A stretch of 64,000 nucleotides of DNA, taken from Leptospira sp. WS58.C1. GTDB taxonomy: Bacteria > Spirochaetota > Leptospiria > Leptospirales > Leptospiraceae. The notes under the pieces are model-generated. The model had not been told where the DNA came from. It did not search any database and worked only from the letters and a program-made list of their open reading frames with translations. A program made the position numbers and the translations under genes. The stretch spans positions 2,650,001 to 2,714,000 of the forward strand of contig NZ_CP162137.1 of assembly GCF_040833995.1 (NCBI RefSeq). The letters are read 5' to 3'. Positions 18,241-28,237 of the stretch are shown here, piece after piece (position 1 is the first letter of the stretch; each line of letters opens with the position of its first letter).

Positions 18241-20205
18241 TTAATCCGTTTGCAGTTCCGGGATATTTTTATAATATTCTAATGATTCCGGATTGATCAA
18301 AGCATCTTGGTTCGTGACCGCTTCTCCCTGCACTGTTTTCTTAACTGCGATCTCCACCTTTTTCATATTACGAGTATATGGAATATCCGCGATCTGGATG
18401 ACCTTAGACGGAACATGACGAGGAGATACCTTTTCCTTGATCTCTTTTTTGATCTTAGATTCGAATGCTGAGTCCAAAACCGCACCGGGTGCCATCTTTA
18501 AGAAAAGGATCACTCGTACGTCATCCTTCCATTCTTGACCGATCACTACCGAATCCGCGATTTCGGAAATGGTTTCGAGCAGACTATACAAGTCCGCGGT
18601 TCCGATACGAACTCCACCCGGATTCAATGTAGCGTCGGATCTTCCATACACGACCATTCCTCCGTTGGGAAGAATTTCCGCAAAATCCCCGTGCCTCCAG
18701 ATATTTGGATAGGTATCGAAATAAGCGCCGATATATTTTTTTCCGTCCGGATCATTCCAAAATTCCAAAGGCATGGAAGGAAACGGTTTTGTACAGACTA
18801 GTTCTCCTTTTTGTCCTTGGACCGGTTTTCCCGAATCGTCGAAAATTTGTACGGACATTCCGAGGCCTAAAGATTGTAATTCGCCGGAATGTACAGGTAA
18901 ATTAGGATTTCCTAATGCAAAACATCCGTTCAAGTCGGTTCCCCCCGAAATAGAGGAAAGTCTAAGGTCCTTCTTCCAAAACTCGTATACATACTCAAAT
19001 CCGTATCCCGGCAATGGAGATCCTGTGGATAAGACAACGTTTACCGAAGAAAGGTCCACACTCGGTTTGAATTTTTCCTTCTCTAAACTAAGGATGTATT
19101 TAGCTCCCACTCCGAATACCTTGATCTTACGATCGGAAACATACCGAAATAATACTCCCGGATCGGGATGGAACGGATTTCCATCGAATAAATGTACTGT
19201 TGCTCCGATTGAAAGCGAACTGACAAGCCAGTTCCACATCATCCATCCGCAGGTAGTATAATAAAAAATCCCGTCTCCCTCTTTCAGATCCGTATGTAGC
19301 GCGAGTTCTTTCCAATGATTCAGAAAAACCCCGAAACCTTGGACCATACATTTAGGAAGCCCGGTTGTTCCGGAAGAATACATGATATACACGGGATGAT
19401 CGAAAGATGTTTGGAAAAATTCAGGCTCCTGTCCCAGAAATGGCCTATAAGATTCTTCTAATGGAATCGCGTTTTTCGGAAATCCATCCGTGATATTCTT
19501 CTGATCTTTAGATCTTACACTAGGATATTCTGAAACTAAAATCTTTTTCAAGTCGGGAAGTTGGGAAGAGATCTCTCGGACAGTACTTGCCAGTGGAAGT
19601 GATTTACCCTTAAATTCATACCGTTCCGTGGTGATCAAAATTTTAGGTTGGATCTGCCCGAACCGATCCAATACTCCTTTAACTCCGAAATCGGGAGAAC
19701 AAGAAGTCCAAACGGCTCCAATACTAGTCGCGGCTAACATTCCAAGAACCGTATCCGGAACATTCGGCATAAGTCCCGCGATCCTATCTCCCGGCACCAA
19801 TCCTTCCGATCTAAAATAAGCGGCAAGTGCTCCTACTCTTTTATGAAGTTCGGAATAAGTGAGGCTCTTTTCCGCTCCACTTTCTCCCCTGTAATGGATC
19901 GCAATAGTATCGTTTTTTTTCCGAAGTAAGTTTTGGGCGAAGTTCAGTTTTGCTCCCGGAAAAAATTTTGTTTCTCTGAAGGTTTTTCCGGTTTGAATGA
20001 CTTCGTCATAGGATTTGGAGTGGATGACAGGAGCAAATTCCCAAATGAGTTCCCAAAATTTTTCGGGGAATTCAACGGACCAGGAATGTAGCTGCGTATA
20101 GTTTTGGAATTTTTTACCGATCTTTTGTTCGGCAAAATTTTGAAATTCCGTAAGTCTTGAGTTTTGGATGAGTTCGGGACTGGGAGTCCAAAGGATTTGA
20201 TTCAT
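18241..20205 (-). CDS. aacS: Acetoacetyl-CoA synthetase
   Basis: A 654-residue ANL-superfamily ligase that activates acetoacetate (or a similar short acid) with ATP and CoA. The AMP-binding signature YSSGTTGLPKC is at about residues 280-290. SGGTDLNGCFALGN, FDTYPNIWRHGDFAEI and the hinge motif YGRSDATLNPGGVRIG follow; the last two match acetoacetyl-CoA rather than acetyl-CoA synthetases. The C-terminal lysine region SPRHVPSKVIQ...IPYTRNMKKVE is present. I chose ATG at 20205; a TTG ten codons earlier is possible. It would salvage ketone bodies into acetyl-CoA metabolism, fitting a fatty-acid-using organism. Confidence 0.9.
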   Translation of the reverse strand: MNQILWTPSPELIQNSRLTEFQNFAEQKIGKKFQNYTQLHSWSVEFPEKFWELIWEFAPVIHSKSYDEVIQTGKTFRETKFFPGAKLNFAQNLLRKKNDTIAIHYRGESGAEKSLTYSELHKRVGALAAYFRSEGLVPGDRIAGLMPNVPDTVLGMLAATSIGAVWTSCSPDFGVKGVLDRFGQIQPKILITTERYEFKGKSLPLASTVREISSQLPDLKKILVSEYPSVRSKDQKNITDGFPKNAIPLEESYRPFLGQEPEFFQTSFDHPVYIMYSSGTTGLPKCMVQGFGVFLNHWKELALHTDLKEGDGIFYYTTCGWMMWNWLVSSLSIGATVHLFDGNPFHPDPGVLFRYVSDRKIKVFGVGAKYILSLEKEKFKPSVDLSSVNVVLSTGSPLPGYGFEYVYEFWKKDLRLSSISGGTDLNGCFALGNPNLPVHSGELQSLGLGMSVQIFDDSGKPVQGQKGELVCTKPFPSMPLEFWNDPDGKKYIGAYFDTYPNIWRHGDFAEILPNGGMVVYGRSDATLNPGGVRIGTADLYSLLETISEIADSVVIGQEWKDDVRVILFLKMAPGAVLDSAFESKIKKEIKEKVSPRHVPSKVIQIADIPYTRNMKKVEIAVKKTVQGEAVTNQDALINPESLEYYKNIPELQTD

Positions 20206-20317
20206 GTCCAGGCCTGTTATCCTAGTTTTTTTCAATCGAAGGTCAACAGTAAATTAGTTGTGAAGCGAAAGCCGTTCCGTAAGATTTGTGCGTCGATAAG
20301 AAATCGGAGTTTCCCAG

Positions 20318-20728
20318 TTGTCAGACCTGAATCATCTCAACCTGCCTACGATCCTATTTTTATGCGTAAGTTTGGTCTACGCTTTCCACGGTTTTTTACA
20401 CCAATTAGTGGTCGGGGGAGCCATCTCTGTATTCCAACATCCGGATGAAAGACAGTCCAGAATGATCCTCATGGTCTGGATCGCCACAGGCGGGTTCATG
20501 AGTTTTCTCGGACTTTTGCCTACGGTGCTTCTCCTTTTATACGGTGCCGACTCGGAGCCGGTCAAGGCAGTGCTTTGGACAAACACTTTAGCACTTTGTT
20601 TTTTAGCGGTTCACTTCGTTCTTTGCGGAGTGATAAAACTTCCCCGCCCTTTACGGATCGGTTTCTATTTCACGATCTCTTATGCGGTGGCTAATTTAGT
20701 TTTTCTTTTTACGTATGGGAAGATATAG
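20318..20728 (+). CDS. Small four-helix membrane protein, unknown
   Basis: A 136-residue hydrophobic protein with about four transmembrane helices (near residues 10-35, 47-68, 80-102 and 110-132). The phrase GFLHQLVVGGAISVFQHP between helices 1 and 2 is its most distinct part; I recognise no family. The start is TTG at 20318, the only good in-frame start, with weak upstream GGAGT. It is divergent from aacS, with about 110 bases between the two starts. Confidence 0.6.
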   Translation: MSDLNHLNLPTILFLCVSLVYAFHGFLHQLVVGGAISVFQHPDERQSRMILMVWIATGGFMSFLGLLPTVLLLLYGADSEPVKAVLWTNTLALCFLAVHFVLCGVIKLPRPLRIGFYFTISYAVANLVFLFTYGKI

Positions 20729-20851
20729 AGTTATTTTTCCTCGAGCCAAGCCGAAGTGTAGAAGGTCTCACATAGAGATCAGGCAAGGACACTGAGCCAA
20801 AAAATGAATCGCCCCCTCCGCAATCTAAGTGGCCGCTGTGCGAAAAAACCG

Positions 20852-21253
20852 TTAATTCGGCTCGAAATATGCCAAGTTCTCCGGGCCTTCGTGGATCACG
20901 ATCCGATCCACTTTACCTTTGGCTTCTGCGACACTATCCTTTAAGCCATAATAGAACCAACGAGCCATATTTTCAGAAGTAGGATTGGTCTTTTGAAAAT
21001 CCGCATGATCGTTGATCAGAATATGGTCTAACTCAGCCACTAGTTCTTTGAGCTTACGCTTAGAAGTCAAAAAGTCGAAACTGATCCCGTCATCCCCGAT
21101 ATTCTTTTTGCCGGAAAGATAAACTTCTACCTTAAAGGAATGGCCGTGGATCGGTTCATCCGAGCCGTCGGGGAAATATTTGTAGAGATAATGAGAGGAC
21201 TCGAACCTTTCCTCGATCCGAATATAGAATTTGCCGGTTTCTTGAAAAAACAT
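20852..21253 (-). CDS. 6-pyruvoyltetrahydropterin synthase family, PTPS-III-like
   Basis: A 133-residue T-fold enzyme. Zinc-binding histidines are visible in FESSHYL and HGHSF, and LDHILIND and IHEGPENLAYF complete the family pattern. The catalytic cysteine of QueD and PTPS (CxxxHGH) is missing; instead the site reads E-P-I-H-G-H, the ExxHGH signature of the PTPS-III group. PTPS-III enzymes can replace dihydroneopterin aldolase (FolB) in folate synthesis by making 6-hydroxymethyl-dihydropterin. So a folate role is likelier than queuosine synthesis. The gene stands alone, divergent from a small DUF1858 gene. Confidence 0.8.
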   Translation of the reverse strand: MFFQETGKFYIRIEERFESSHYLYKYFPDGSDEPIHGHSFKVEVYLSGKKNIGDDGISFDFLTSKRKLKELVAELDHILINDHADFQKTNPTSENMARWFYYGLKDSVAEAKGKVDRIVIHEGPENLAYFEPN

Positions 21254-21320
21254 GGAATTGACTTTGGCCTAGGGAGTCTATATACTGGAACTGAAAACCA
21301 GTACTTAGGAGATTTCCCCC

Positions 21321-21545
21321 ATGTCGGAAGCGGTCAAGCCAAGATTTTTTAAAGAAATGACGGTAGGCGAGGCGATCGGTCTTCATCCGGAAGCAGGATT
21401 AGTGTTCTCCAGCTATCATTTGGGCGGTTGCTCTCATTGTTCCATCAACGAACTCGAAACGATCGAGCAAGTTTGTATGGGCTATGGTGTGGAAGTGGAT
21501 GTTCTTCTGGATAGTTTGAACAACCTACTCGAGGACGGAGAGTAA
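21321..21545 (+). CDS. DUF1858 / redox-disulfide small protein
   Basis: A 74-residue soluble protein. MTVGEAIGLHPEAGLVFSSYHLGGCSHCSINELETIEQVC matches the DUF1858 'hybrid-cluster-protein-associated redox disulfide' family, with the CSHC pair and a further Cys near residue 52. The domain probably binds a metal or forms a redox disulfide. ATG at 21321 is preceded by TAGGAGA at good spacing. It is divergent from the pterin-synthase gene, with a 67-base gap between start codons, so they share a promoter region. Confidence 0.8.
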   Translation: MSEAVKPRFFKEMTVGEAIGLHPEAGLVFSSYHLGGCSHCSINELETIEQVCMGYGVEVDVLLDSLNNLLEDGE

Positions 21546-21570
21546 TCTCTCCGCCTTCGGGTCAGCGCTT

Positions 21571-21792
21571 TTAATTCACGAAGCAACTTCCGCCGGCAAC
21601 TATCGATTCCGTTAGGCAAGAATTCTGCCTATCTGGATCCGGTGAGCCTCCCGTGCAGGCATTATACGAAACAAGCACGGCAATACAACCCATTCGTTTC
21701 CCATACGAATCATCCAGATCATAAGTCGGATCGAGCATACTACAGGAAACAAAAACCCAAAATGTAAATATAAATAAAACTTTAAACTTCAT
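21571..21792 (-). CDS. Small lipoprotein, unknown
   Basis: A 73-residue product with a signal peptide MKFKVLFIFTFWVFVSC ending in a lipobox (Cys17). The mature part is about 56 residues with four more cysteines (in GCIAV, YNACTGG, NSCLTE and GSCFVN), which could form two disulfides. No family recognised. It should be anchored to a membrane, periplasmic or surface-facing. It lies downstream of, and on the same strand as, the 375-residue unknown gene with 60 bases between. Confidence 0.65.
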   Translation of the reverse strand: MKFKVLFIFTFWVFVSCSMLDPTYDLDDSYGKRMGCIAVLVSYNACTGGSPDPDRQNSCLTESIVAGGSCFVN

Positions 21793-21852
21793 TCGTCGGT
21801 CTCCAGCTCCAAATAGCCGACCAACGTTGGCGGCAATCCTCGAAAAGGGAAA

Positions 21853-22938
21853 TCATAAACGAAAATATTCCCTAATTTTTTCGAATTCGTTTCCCTCCGG
21901 ACAACCCAACCAATGCAAAAGTTTAGCAAGTGCCTTTTCCCCTTTTTGATTTAAAGACAGTTTATTTAAGGCGCCTCTGATCCCCCAAAACTTTCTATAA
22001 TCCGGCAATTTAGGTACTGGAAAATCCAAACTAATGAAAGAAATTCCAACTTTGGTACTTCCCATATCGGATACCTTTCTCATTTTATCCAAGTCTTGGA
22101 CGACTGAATCCAAGGTTTTTCTAAACTTAGATATACTAGCGGGATTTTCACTCTCTACGGCGGTTTGATATTCTCCGATCCATTCCCGAATCAATTTATA
22201 TTTTTCTCTAGCTTTCATTGTGGAAGGAATGATTTCGGAAAGTTTAGAAGCGGATTCTATCACTTCTGCCACTAAGGGGGGAAGTATTAACTGGAAATTA
22301 TTCATCTTACCAACCGGAGTCAAACTAGTGAACATTTTGATCCTTTCATTATCGATCCATTCTTGAATTTCCGAATTTATATCCGTTTGAGGTTTGAATA
22401 GGGGAACCTGTTCCAACAGGGAAGCTCTGATCGGATGAGCTACGTAATGAGCTTCTAGAAAGGAACTCCTTCCCAAATTTCCCGCGGCCCCCCAAACTAC
22501 CTGACCGAAATAACTGTGAGGAGCTTGTTTATTCTTTCTATATCCTTCAAAATTTTCTTCCTGATGTTTTTTCATCAGGTCGGTGGCGCATAATAATTGT
22601 AAGGCTTTGTTCCTGGAATCGGCCACTTCCGGGTTATACGTAGGAATATCGACGGAAATAAGCAGGTTCCCGTCCAGAGAATCCAGACTTTCGAAGGAAC
22701 GCCAACCCTCGGAGAATTTATAATCGTAGAATATCTTATCTCTAAGAATGATCTCATTGATCAGATGAAATAAACTTTCTATCTGGACGCAAGCTGTCGG
22801 AATTTCCACCCAATCATAAGAGTTTGTCTCTTTATTGATCTTTAGTTCTTTGGAATTCGAAAAATCCAAGCCTTCGGTATATAAGTCGAAAAGGCTTTCG
22901 AATGTCCAATTGTCCCAGAAAGAAGTATTGTTCTGCAT
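21853..22938 (-). CDS. Unknown soluble protein of about 361 residues
   Basis: No signal peptide, no membrane helices and no recognised domain. The protein is rich in aromatic and charged residues, for example SFWDNWTFESLFDLYTEG near the N-terminus and YRKFWGIRGALNKLSLNQKG near the C-terminus. A helical middle (residues 235-320) has some coiled-coil character. I chose ATG at 22938; a TTG 14 codons upstream has no better ribosome site. It lies downstream of a lipoprotein gene and upstream of the small lipoprotein at 21571, on the same strand. Confidence 0.6.
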   Translation of the reverse strand: MQNNTSFWDNWTFESLFDLYTEGLDFSNSKELKINKETNSYDWVEIPTACVQIESLFHLINEIILRDKIFYDYKFSEGWRSFESLDSLDGNLLISVDIPTYNPEVADSRNKALQLLCATDLMKKHQEENFEGYRKNKQAPHSYFGQVVWGAAGNLGRSSFLEAHYVAHPIRASLLEQVPLFKPQTDINSEIQEWIDNERIKMFTSLTPVGKMNNFQLILPPLVAEVIESASKLSEIIPSTMKAREKYKLIREWIGEYQTAVESENPASISKFRKTLDSVVQDLDKMRKVSDMGSTKVGISFISLDFPVPKLPDYRKFWGIRGALNKLSLNQKGEKALAKLLHWLGCPEGNEFEKIREYFRL

Positions 22939-23015
22939 CGCAAAGGTTTTGGATTTTCTTCCGAATGCGGAAAATTGCAACCTAAATTACGATAAATTTA
23001 TGTTAGGCGATAAGA

Positions 23016-23576
23016 TTATTGTTCAGATGCATTTTTAAAAACGGTCTCATAAGTTTTTTCTGCTATGGCATCCGATAATTCTTCTATTGTTTTTGCAGGG
23101 AACTGTTCCTGATTAAACATTTGAATAAAATAAATTTCATCATTTACGATATCCATCTTATAGAAAAGCTTCGTTCCCTTAATTATAATTAGACTTGCTT
23201 TAGATATTGTTTCTGTATTTGGATAAACTCTTGGACTCAATAAAATAGAGTATGCATCTCTTTCGATTTGTTTTCCTAAAACAATATTAACCCTGTATTT
23301 ATCTCTGAATTGCTTAAATAGCGAATCGCGAAATTTCAGATATAAAACTTCCACATCTTTATCGATCGTCCGCTCAACTTTCCCATCCTTCGAGACAGTC
23401 TCCTTGAGTCCATATTGGTATATCATATCCAAATAAATTTTTTTACCGTTCAATTCTGAAGTATTGGCAAATTTTCTTTCATTCAACTCAAAACCTTCGC
23501 CGATTACCTGAACGGTTCGACAACCAATCACGCTCAATGGGACAAAAAGTAGATATAAAATTTTAATAACATTCAT
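23016..23576 (-). CDS. Lipoprotein of unknown function
   Basis: A 186-residue protein with signal peptide MNVIKILYLLFVPLSVIGC (lipobox LSVIGC, Cys19). The mature domain has alternating strands and helices (KIYLDMIYQYGL, VEVLYLKFRDSLFKQFRDKY, YSILLSPRVYPN) and resembles the periplasmic small alpha-beta lipoproteins common in Leptospira, without a named family. Codon use is visibly more AT-rich than in neighbours such as mrdA, which may hint at more recent acquisition. It precedes the 361-residue unknown gene by 77 bases. Confidence 0.68.
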   Translation of the reverse strand: MNVIKILYLLFVPLSVIGCRTVQVIGEGFELNERKFANTSELNGKKIYLDMIYQYGLKETVSKDGKVERTIDKDVEVLYLKFRDSLFKQFRDKYRVNIVLGKQIERDAYSILLSPRVYPNTETISKASLIIIKGTKLFYKMDIVNDEIYFIQMFNQEQFPAKTIEELSDAIAEKTYETVFKNASEQ

Positions 23577-23739
23577 AGGTCGTCCAATTGTAAGCTTTTA
23601 TATATGATTCTGTCATATCCGATAACCAGGATTTTGCGCATATAATATTATCAATAAGTAGAAATTGGTTCAAAAAAATGAACTTTTGTATTTCCAAATT
23701 TTCGGGAAAAAGAACATTCTAAAAATTTGATAAAAAATA

Positions 23740-24531
23740 TCACTCACCCATTTGGGGAATATAATAATATCGAATTCCTGCTTTGCGGAAATAATAACGG
23801 ATCTCGGAAGATTGTTTGTCCGTAGGTTGTAATCTTCTTTTAAAAGTATCTTCCGGGATACGGAAAGTATCTCCTAATGCGTCACATCTAAAGAATCGGA
23901 TTCCTTCCGGATAACGGATCATGAGTAAAGTGCCTGGTTCGGTTTCCCAGGTTCGACTTTCTCCTTCCCAAGAAAAATAAATCGACCTGCTCGGGAAGAT
24001 AGGATATTTTTTTCCTTCGTATAGGACCTTGTCCTTGTTTCGATTCACGTTTTTGAATATTTTTTTAGGTCCGGATTTTACGATAAAATGGACTGTGCCG
24101 CATCTAAATGTAAGGAGTAAGGGAATCCCGTTCAGCGAACCGGGCTCTATTCCCGAACCGGCTACGGTAGCTGCAACCCGGTTCGTATTTTCCGCTATCC
24201 TTCCCAATGTGGAACGCATGGATTCGTCCAAAAATTCCACGGTGTCGTCTTTACGTATTTTCTCTAATTGCCTGTAGATCCGATCGAACTCTTGTTTTTC
24301 GTAAGCCTTGTTTCGAACAAAGCCGTCTAACTGTCTTTTTAAATTGGAAAGTCTAGCCTTAAAGTAAGGAGTGTCGTTTCGGGAAGCGACGTCGAACATT
24401 TCCTCCCAGAGCGTTTCTAATTCTCTGACTTCCGAATCTTGGTCGTAGGTATTTTTCTCCACTTCTTCCAAGATATAACGGAACTTTCTTTTCAGATCGA
24501 ATAGAAATCTGGAGTCTTTTACTCTTTCCAT
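23740..24531 (-). CDS. Unknown protein with N-terminal coiled coil
   Basis: A 263-residue soluble protein. Residues 1-110 are highly charged and helical (LFDLKRKFRYILEEVEKNTYDQDSEVRELETLWEEM), likely a coiled coil. Residues 130-263 look beta-rich (GIPLLLTFRCGTVHFIVKSGP, RSIYFSWEGESRTWETEPGTLLMIRYPEG). No known domain is recognised. The start at 24531 is an ATG. It lies downstream of the rod operon on the same strand, but strong inverted repeats at 24726-24768 separate it from rodA, so it is probably its own unit. Confidence 0.62.
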   Translation of the reverse strand: MERVKDSRFLFDLKRKFRYILEEVEKNTYDQDSEVRELETLWEEMFDVASRNDTPYFKARLSNLKRQLDGFVRNKAYEKQEFDRIYRQLEKIRKDDTVEFLDESMRSTLGRIAENTNRVAATVAGSGIEPGSLNGIPLLLTFRCGTVHFIVKSGPKKIFKNVNRNKDKVLYEGKKYPIFPSRSIYFSWEGESRTWETEPGTLLMIRYPEGIRFFRCDALGDTFRIPEDTFKRRLQPTDKQSSEIRYYFRKAGIRYYYIPQMGE

Positions 24532-24725
24532 ATTAAGTGAAAACCGGCTTTTGCCACACTAAACTGTATTTTTAGAAAGGTTTAGTTATTAGTATCCTTA
24601 ATATCGGTCCCTTACTTTCCCATAAAGTAAATTTAATTATGGGAAAATTCCGAGAACCGGGATTCCCACCTAAATAATGATCGGGTCCGGGCTTTTTTAA
24701 AGGAAATTTTCCCGGAGAAGGGGGT

Positions 24726-24768
24726 GGCCTGAGACCTTGGCTCAGGCCAGGGGGAAAGCTTTCCCCCT
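24726..24768. terminator. Two adjacent stem-loops downstream of rodA
   Basis: GGCCTGAG...CTCAGGCC (24726-24748, 8-bp arms) directly touches a perfect 20-bp palindrome at 24749-24768 (arms AGGGGGAAAG / CTTTCCCCCT). They begin eight bases past the rodA stop. On the minus strand the T-run lies before, not after, the stems, so this is not a textbook intrinsic terminator. It probably ends or protects the rod-operon mRNA. Confidence 0.5.
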
Positions 24769-24775
24769 AAAAAAC

Positions 24776-26296
24776 TTAGTTTGCGTGTTTTCTCATCTTG
24801 ATGGAAAGAATGATCCCAACCGCCGCCATGGACATAAGTAAGTGAGAACCGCCGTAACTCATGAAAGAAAGTGGGATCCCTGTCACAGGTAATAGCCCGA
24901 GAACAATACCGATATTGATCGCCATATGATAGAATAACATCGCTACGATTCCGGAAGCAAGTAGCGACCCGAATCTGTCCTTACTTTCATAACTGATCTG
25001 TAATCCCCTAAGCGGAATGGAAAATAAGAAGAAGAGTAAAAACACAGAACCTATAAATCCGGTTTGTTCCGCCCAGGATGCAAAGATGAAATCCGTACTG
25101 GATTCGGGAACATGTGGGATTTTTCCTTCCGTCATTTCTGCATTCAAAAATCCTTTTCCGAATAATTTTCCGGATCCGACCGCAGGTTTGGATGCTCTAA
25201 GCTGGTATCCCGCATCTTGTTTGAACTCGTCAGGATTTAAGAATGCAGTCAATCGAATGACCTGGTTTTCCCGGAAAGGAACGGTTTTCATCACGACTAC
25301 CGCAGAGATCAGACTGATCCCTAATATCCCGAGAGGAATATAATAAGAACGTAATGTTTTACTTCCCCTAGCGATGCGGAGAAGGATCATAATAATACTG
25401 AATATGATAAGTGTTGCGCCGACTCCGATCAGTAATCCTTGATTGGAGAGCAGTTTAAATACGAAGCTCGCTTCTAAATCGATTACCTGATCGAAAACTT
25501 CTCGTAGCGCAGCGGTCGTCTTAGGAGTTAAATTGGCTCCGGCTACTTCTTTCCCGTCGAGGACCTGCCAAGTTTTTCCCCCCAATCGGTTTACTACGGA
25601 TAGAAGGTCCGTTTTTCCCGTTCTTTGTAAGAAGGCTAGGATATCGTTTAACAGAGTAAGTTTGGAATATTCCACGTACATCGGAAGAACGAGCGAGATC
25701 CCTCCGAATGTGATAAAGGAACCGATATGGAAATAGTCGGCTCCTCCCAAAAACAACATGGTAAATAAGATCGGTAAAAAGGAAACGGCAGTCCCGAAGT
25801 CCGGCTGTAAAAGTATCAAAGCCATAGGAAGAAGAACGATCCCGAATGGGATAACTAGTACGACTAACTTCTTCATTTCTTTTTCTTTTAATACCAGATA
25901 CTGACCGAGTAGTATCACAGTCGCAAGTTTTGCAAACTCCGAGGCCTGCAACAAGAATGGTCCGACCTTGATCCAGGATCTTGCCCCTCTACTGGAAGGA
26001 AGATAACCGATCCATTTCACAAGAGTGAGCGCTAATAATAGAATGGCAAATCCATAGATGAATAATGCGTAAGCCCCGATCAATTGGTAATTGACCCTGG
26101 AAAGAAACCACATAATGACGAGTCCAAGCAGGAAGAACAAGAACTGTTTGAACCATTTATGGCCCATGAGTCCGATACTCGGATCGTCAAAATTATATTC
26201 TTGCGAGTACAATGTGAGAACACTACATATCACTACTATGATGACCGAGCCTACTAAAAAGTAGTCGATCCTATCTATGGAACGATCCGACATCAT
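24776..26296 (-). CDS. rodA: Rod-shape peptidoglycan polymerase RodA
   Basis: A 506-residue SEDS-family glycosyltransferase that polymerises lipid II with PBP2 in the elongation complex. Family blocks seen: [73 protein letters not shown] and [18 protein letters not shown]. About ten transmembrane helices are visible. The usual length is about 370-410 residues; the extra lies mainly in a polar insertion at about residues 210-282. The start overlaps the mrdA stop by four bases, so it is coupled to its partner. Confidence 0.94.
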   Translation of the reverse strand: MMSDRSIDRIDYFLVGSVIIVVICSVLTLYSQEYNFDDPSIGLMGHKWFKQFLFFLLGLVIMWFLSRVNYQLIGAYALFIYGFAILLLALTLVKWIGYLPSSRGARSWIKVGPFLLQASEFAKLATVILLGQYLVLKEKEMKKLVVLVIPFGIVLLPMALILLQPDFGTAVSFLPILFTMLFLGGADYFHIGSFITFGGISLVLPMYVEYSKLTLLNDILAFLQRTGKTDLLSVVNRLGGKTWQVLDGKEVAGANLTPKTTAALREVFDQVIDLEASFVFKLLSNQGLLIGVGATLIIFSIIMILLRIARGSKTLRSYYIPLGILGISLISAVVVMKTVPFRENQVIRLTAFLNPDEFKQDAGYQLRASKPAVGSGKLFGKGFLNAEMTEGKIPHVPESSTDFIFASWAEQTGFIGSVFLLFFLFSIPLRGLQISYESKDRFGSLLASGIVAMLFYHMAINIGIVLGLLPVTGIPLSFMSYGGSHLLMSMAAVGIILSIKMRKHAN

Positions 26297-28236
26297 TGTA
26301 CATTCTCCGGTGCTATAGGAGCAGCAGTCTCTGGGATCTCCGCGGTTCTTTTAAAACTTCCGGGAGGAAAAGCGGCTCTGAACATTTCTCTTGCGACGGG
26401 TGCCGCTCCCGCCGCTCCCCCTACTCCATATTCTACGAATACGGCGACTAATACTTGTTCGCTGACCGGGGCATTTGCTGGAGCGTATCCGATAAACCAT
26501 GCGTGGTTTGATCCGGAAGATCCCCTTCTTCTTGTCTGGGCGGTTCCTGTTTTCCCTGCAATATCCGGAAGTCCGGGCTTATTCAATACGAATGCAGCGG
26601 TTCCATTCTTCACTACCAATCTAAGTCCCGTCTTGATCGCTTCTACTGTAGAAGATTGGATCGGAATATCGCTTAATCTCTGAGGATCCGTGCGATTGAT
26701 GATTGAATTGTCTAAAGGATCTCTTATCTCATTGACAATATACGGTTGGTAAATCTGTCCTTTATTCAATAATCCGGCATAGAACAAAGTCATGGAAAGC
26801 GGAGTAACGGACATGAACCCTTGTCCGATAGAAAGATTGATCGTATCTCCATCGAACCATCGGGTCCCATAAATCCTTTTTTTCCAAGCAGGAGAAGGAA
26901 CCTGACCTGCAATCTCTCCCGGAAGATCCACCTTGGATTTTTGGTCCAATAAGAATAAACGGGAATACGTCAAGATAGGATCGGAACCAAGTTTGTATCC
27001 TAGGTTATAAAAATATACGGAACATGATTTTTGAAGAGCGTGAGCCAGATCATTCGTCCCATGCCCGCCCTTTTCCCAACAATAAAATACTTGATCCGGC
27101 ACTCCTGCAAACGTGGATTTTAAAGTGTAACTACCGTTGCATTGGTAACTGGTTTCAGGAGTATAATCCACCTTATGACCGCTTTCCAAAGCGGCAAGGG
27201 CAACTAACGTTTTGTAGGTGGAAGCGGGAGGAAATTTGGACTGGATCGCAAGATTTAAAAATCCGCCGTTCGCATCGACCCTCTTATAATGTGCAGTCCT
27301 TTCCGATCTACTTTTTCCGGAGAGAACATTCGGATCGTAACTCGGATTAGAAGCCATTGCCAAAATTTCGCCGGTGGAGGGACGCATCGCAATCGCGGTT
27401 CCCCTAGCTCCTTTTAGCGCCTTATAGGCGGCAAGTTGGATGTCTTTGTCGATCGTGAGAACAAGATTGTTTCCGGGAGTAGAATGTTCCACCACCCTTT
27501 CTTCCTCGATATTTCCCTCGGAACTTCTTTTCTGGATTCGGAATCCGTCCGTTCCTCGGAGTCGGGAATCGTATTGGAGCTCCAACCCGTCTTTTCCAAG
27601 CCATTGGTAAGACTTGATCTCTCGGGTAAGAAGGTCCGTTTTACTAGGCTTACCTATATATCCGGTCACATGCGCAAGTGCAGGACCCATCTTATAGATC
27701 CTTCTAGGAGAAGGAACCAAGATCACGTATTTAGATATATTATCGAAAACCGATATACGCTCTTGTTGAGCCTTGGAGATCGCTTCCAAAAGTACGAACG
27801 GCTTTTTGGTTTTGATCTTTTTGGAAAATTTAGGCTCGAGTAAGTCCTCTTCATAATAAGACATCGGAATGGAAAGGGTCCTTGCGAATTCCTGTAAAAA
27901 ATTTTTAACTCTAACAGGGTCGTATTTGAGAAGCGAAGTGTTTAGTACCGCATCCAAACTGGAATAATTGGAAACCAGCGCCATCGAAGTTTCAGGAGTA
28001 AGAAAGTTCCGATCGAACATTTCTCCTCTGGCAGCAGGAATGGTTTCACTTTTTCGGACGAACTTTTCCGCCTTTAAAGAGTTATTCGTACCTTGCACGA
28101 TCTGGAGGTTGAACAGCTGGATCACAAAGGCGATCAAAGCAAACGCCACAAGTCCGGAGAACATGTACAGCCTTAGCCTGAAACTGCGCTCCAGTCTAAA
28201 TTCTGTTGCTGAAGAAGATCCTCCTCCCCCCAACAT
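26293..28236 (-). CDS. mrdA: Penicillin-binding protein 2 (elongation transpeptidase)
   Basis: A 647-residue class B PBP with one N-terminal transmembrane helix ([21 protein letters not shown]), a dimerisation domain, then the transpeptidase domain. Active-site motifs are STYK (nucleophile Ser, in [14 protein letters not shown]), SCS in [11 protein letters not shown], and KTGT in [11 protein letters not shown] chose ATG at 28236: it sits one base after the mreD stop with GGAAGG upstream, whereas a start 24 codons earlier would overlap mreD. It crosslinks peptidoglycan made by RodA during side-wall growth. Confidence 0.94.
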   Translation of the reverse strand: MLGGGGSSSATEFRLERSFRLRLYMFSGLVAFALIAFVIQLFNLQIVQGTNNSLKAEKFVRKSETIPAARGEMFDRNFLTPETSMALVSNYSSLDAVLNTSLLKYDPVRVKNFLQEFARTLSIPMSYYEEDLLEPKFSKKIKTKKPFVLLEAISKAQQERISVFDNISKYVILVPSPRRIYKMGPALAHVTGYIGKPSKTDLLTREIKSYQWLGKDGLELQYDSRLRGTDGFRIQKRSSEGNIEEERVVEHSTPGNNLVLTIDKDIQLAAYKALKGARGTAIAMRPSTGEILAMASNPSYDPNVLSGKSRSERTAHYKRVDANGGFLNLAIQSKFPPASTYKTLVALAALESGHKVDYTPETSYQCNGSYTLKSTFAGVPDQVFYCWEKGGHGTNDLAHALQKSCSVYFYNLGYKLGSDPILTYSRLFLLDQKSKVDLPGEIAGQVPSPAWKKRIYGTRWFDGDTINLSIGQGFMSVTPLSMTLFYAGLLNKGQIYQPYIVNEIRDPLDNSIINRTDPQRLSDIPIQSSTVEAIKTGLRLVVKNGTAAFVLNKPGLPDIAGKTGTAQTRRRGSSGSNHAWFIGYAPANAPVSEQVLVAVFVEYGVGGAAGAAPVAREMFRAAFPPGSFKRTAEIPETAAPIAPENVQ

Positions 28237-28237
28237 T

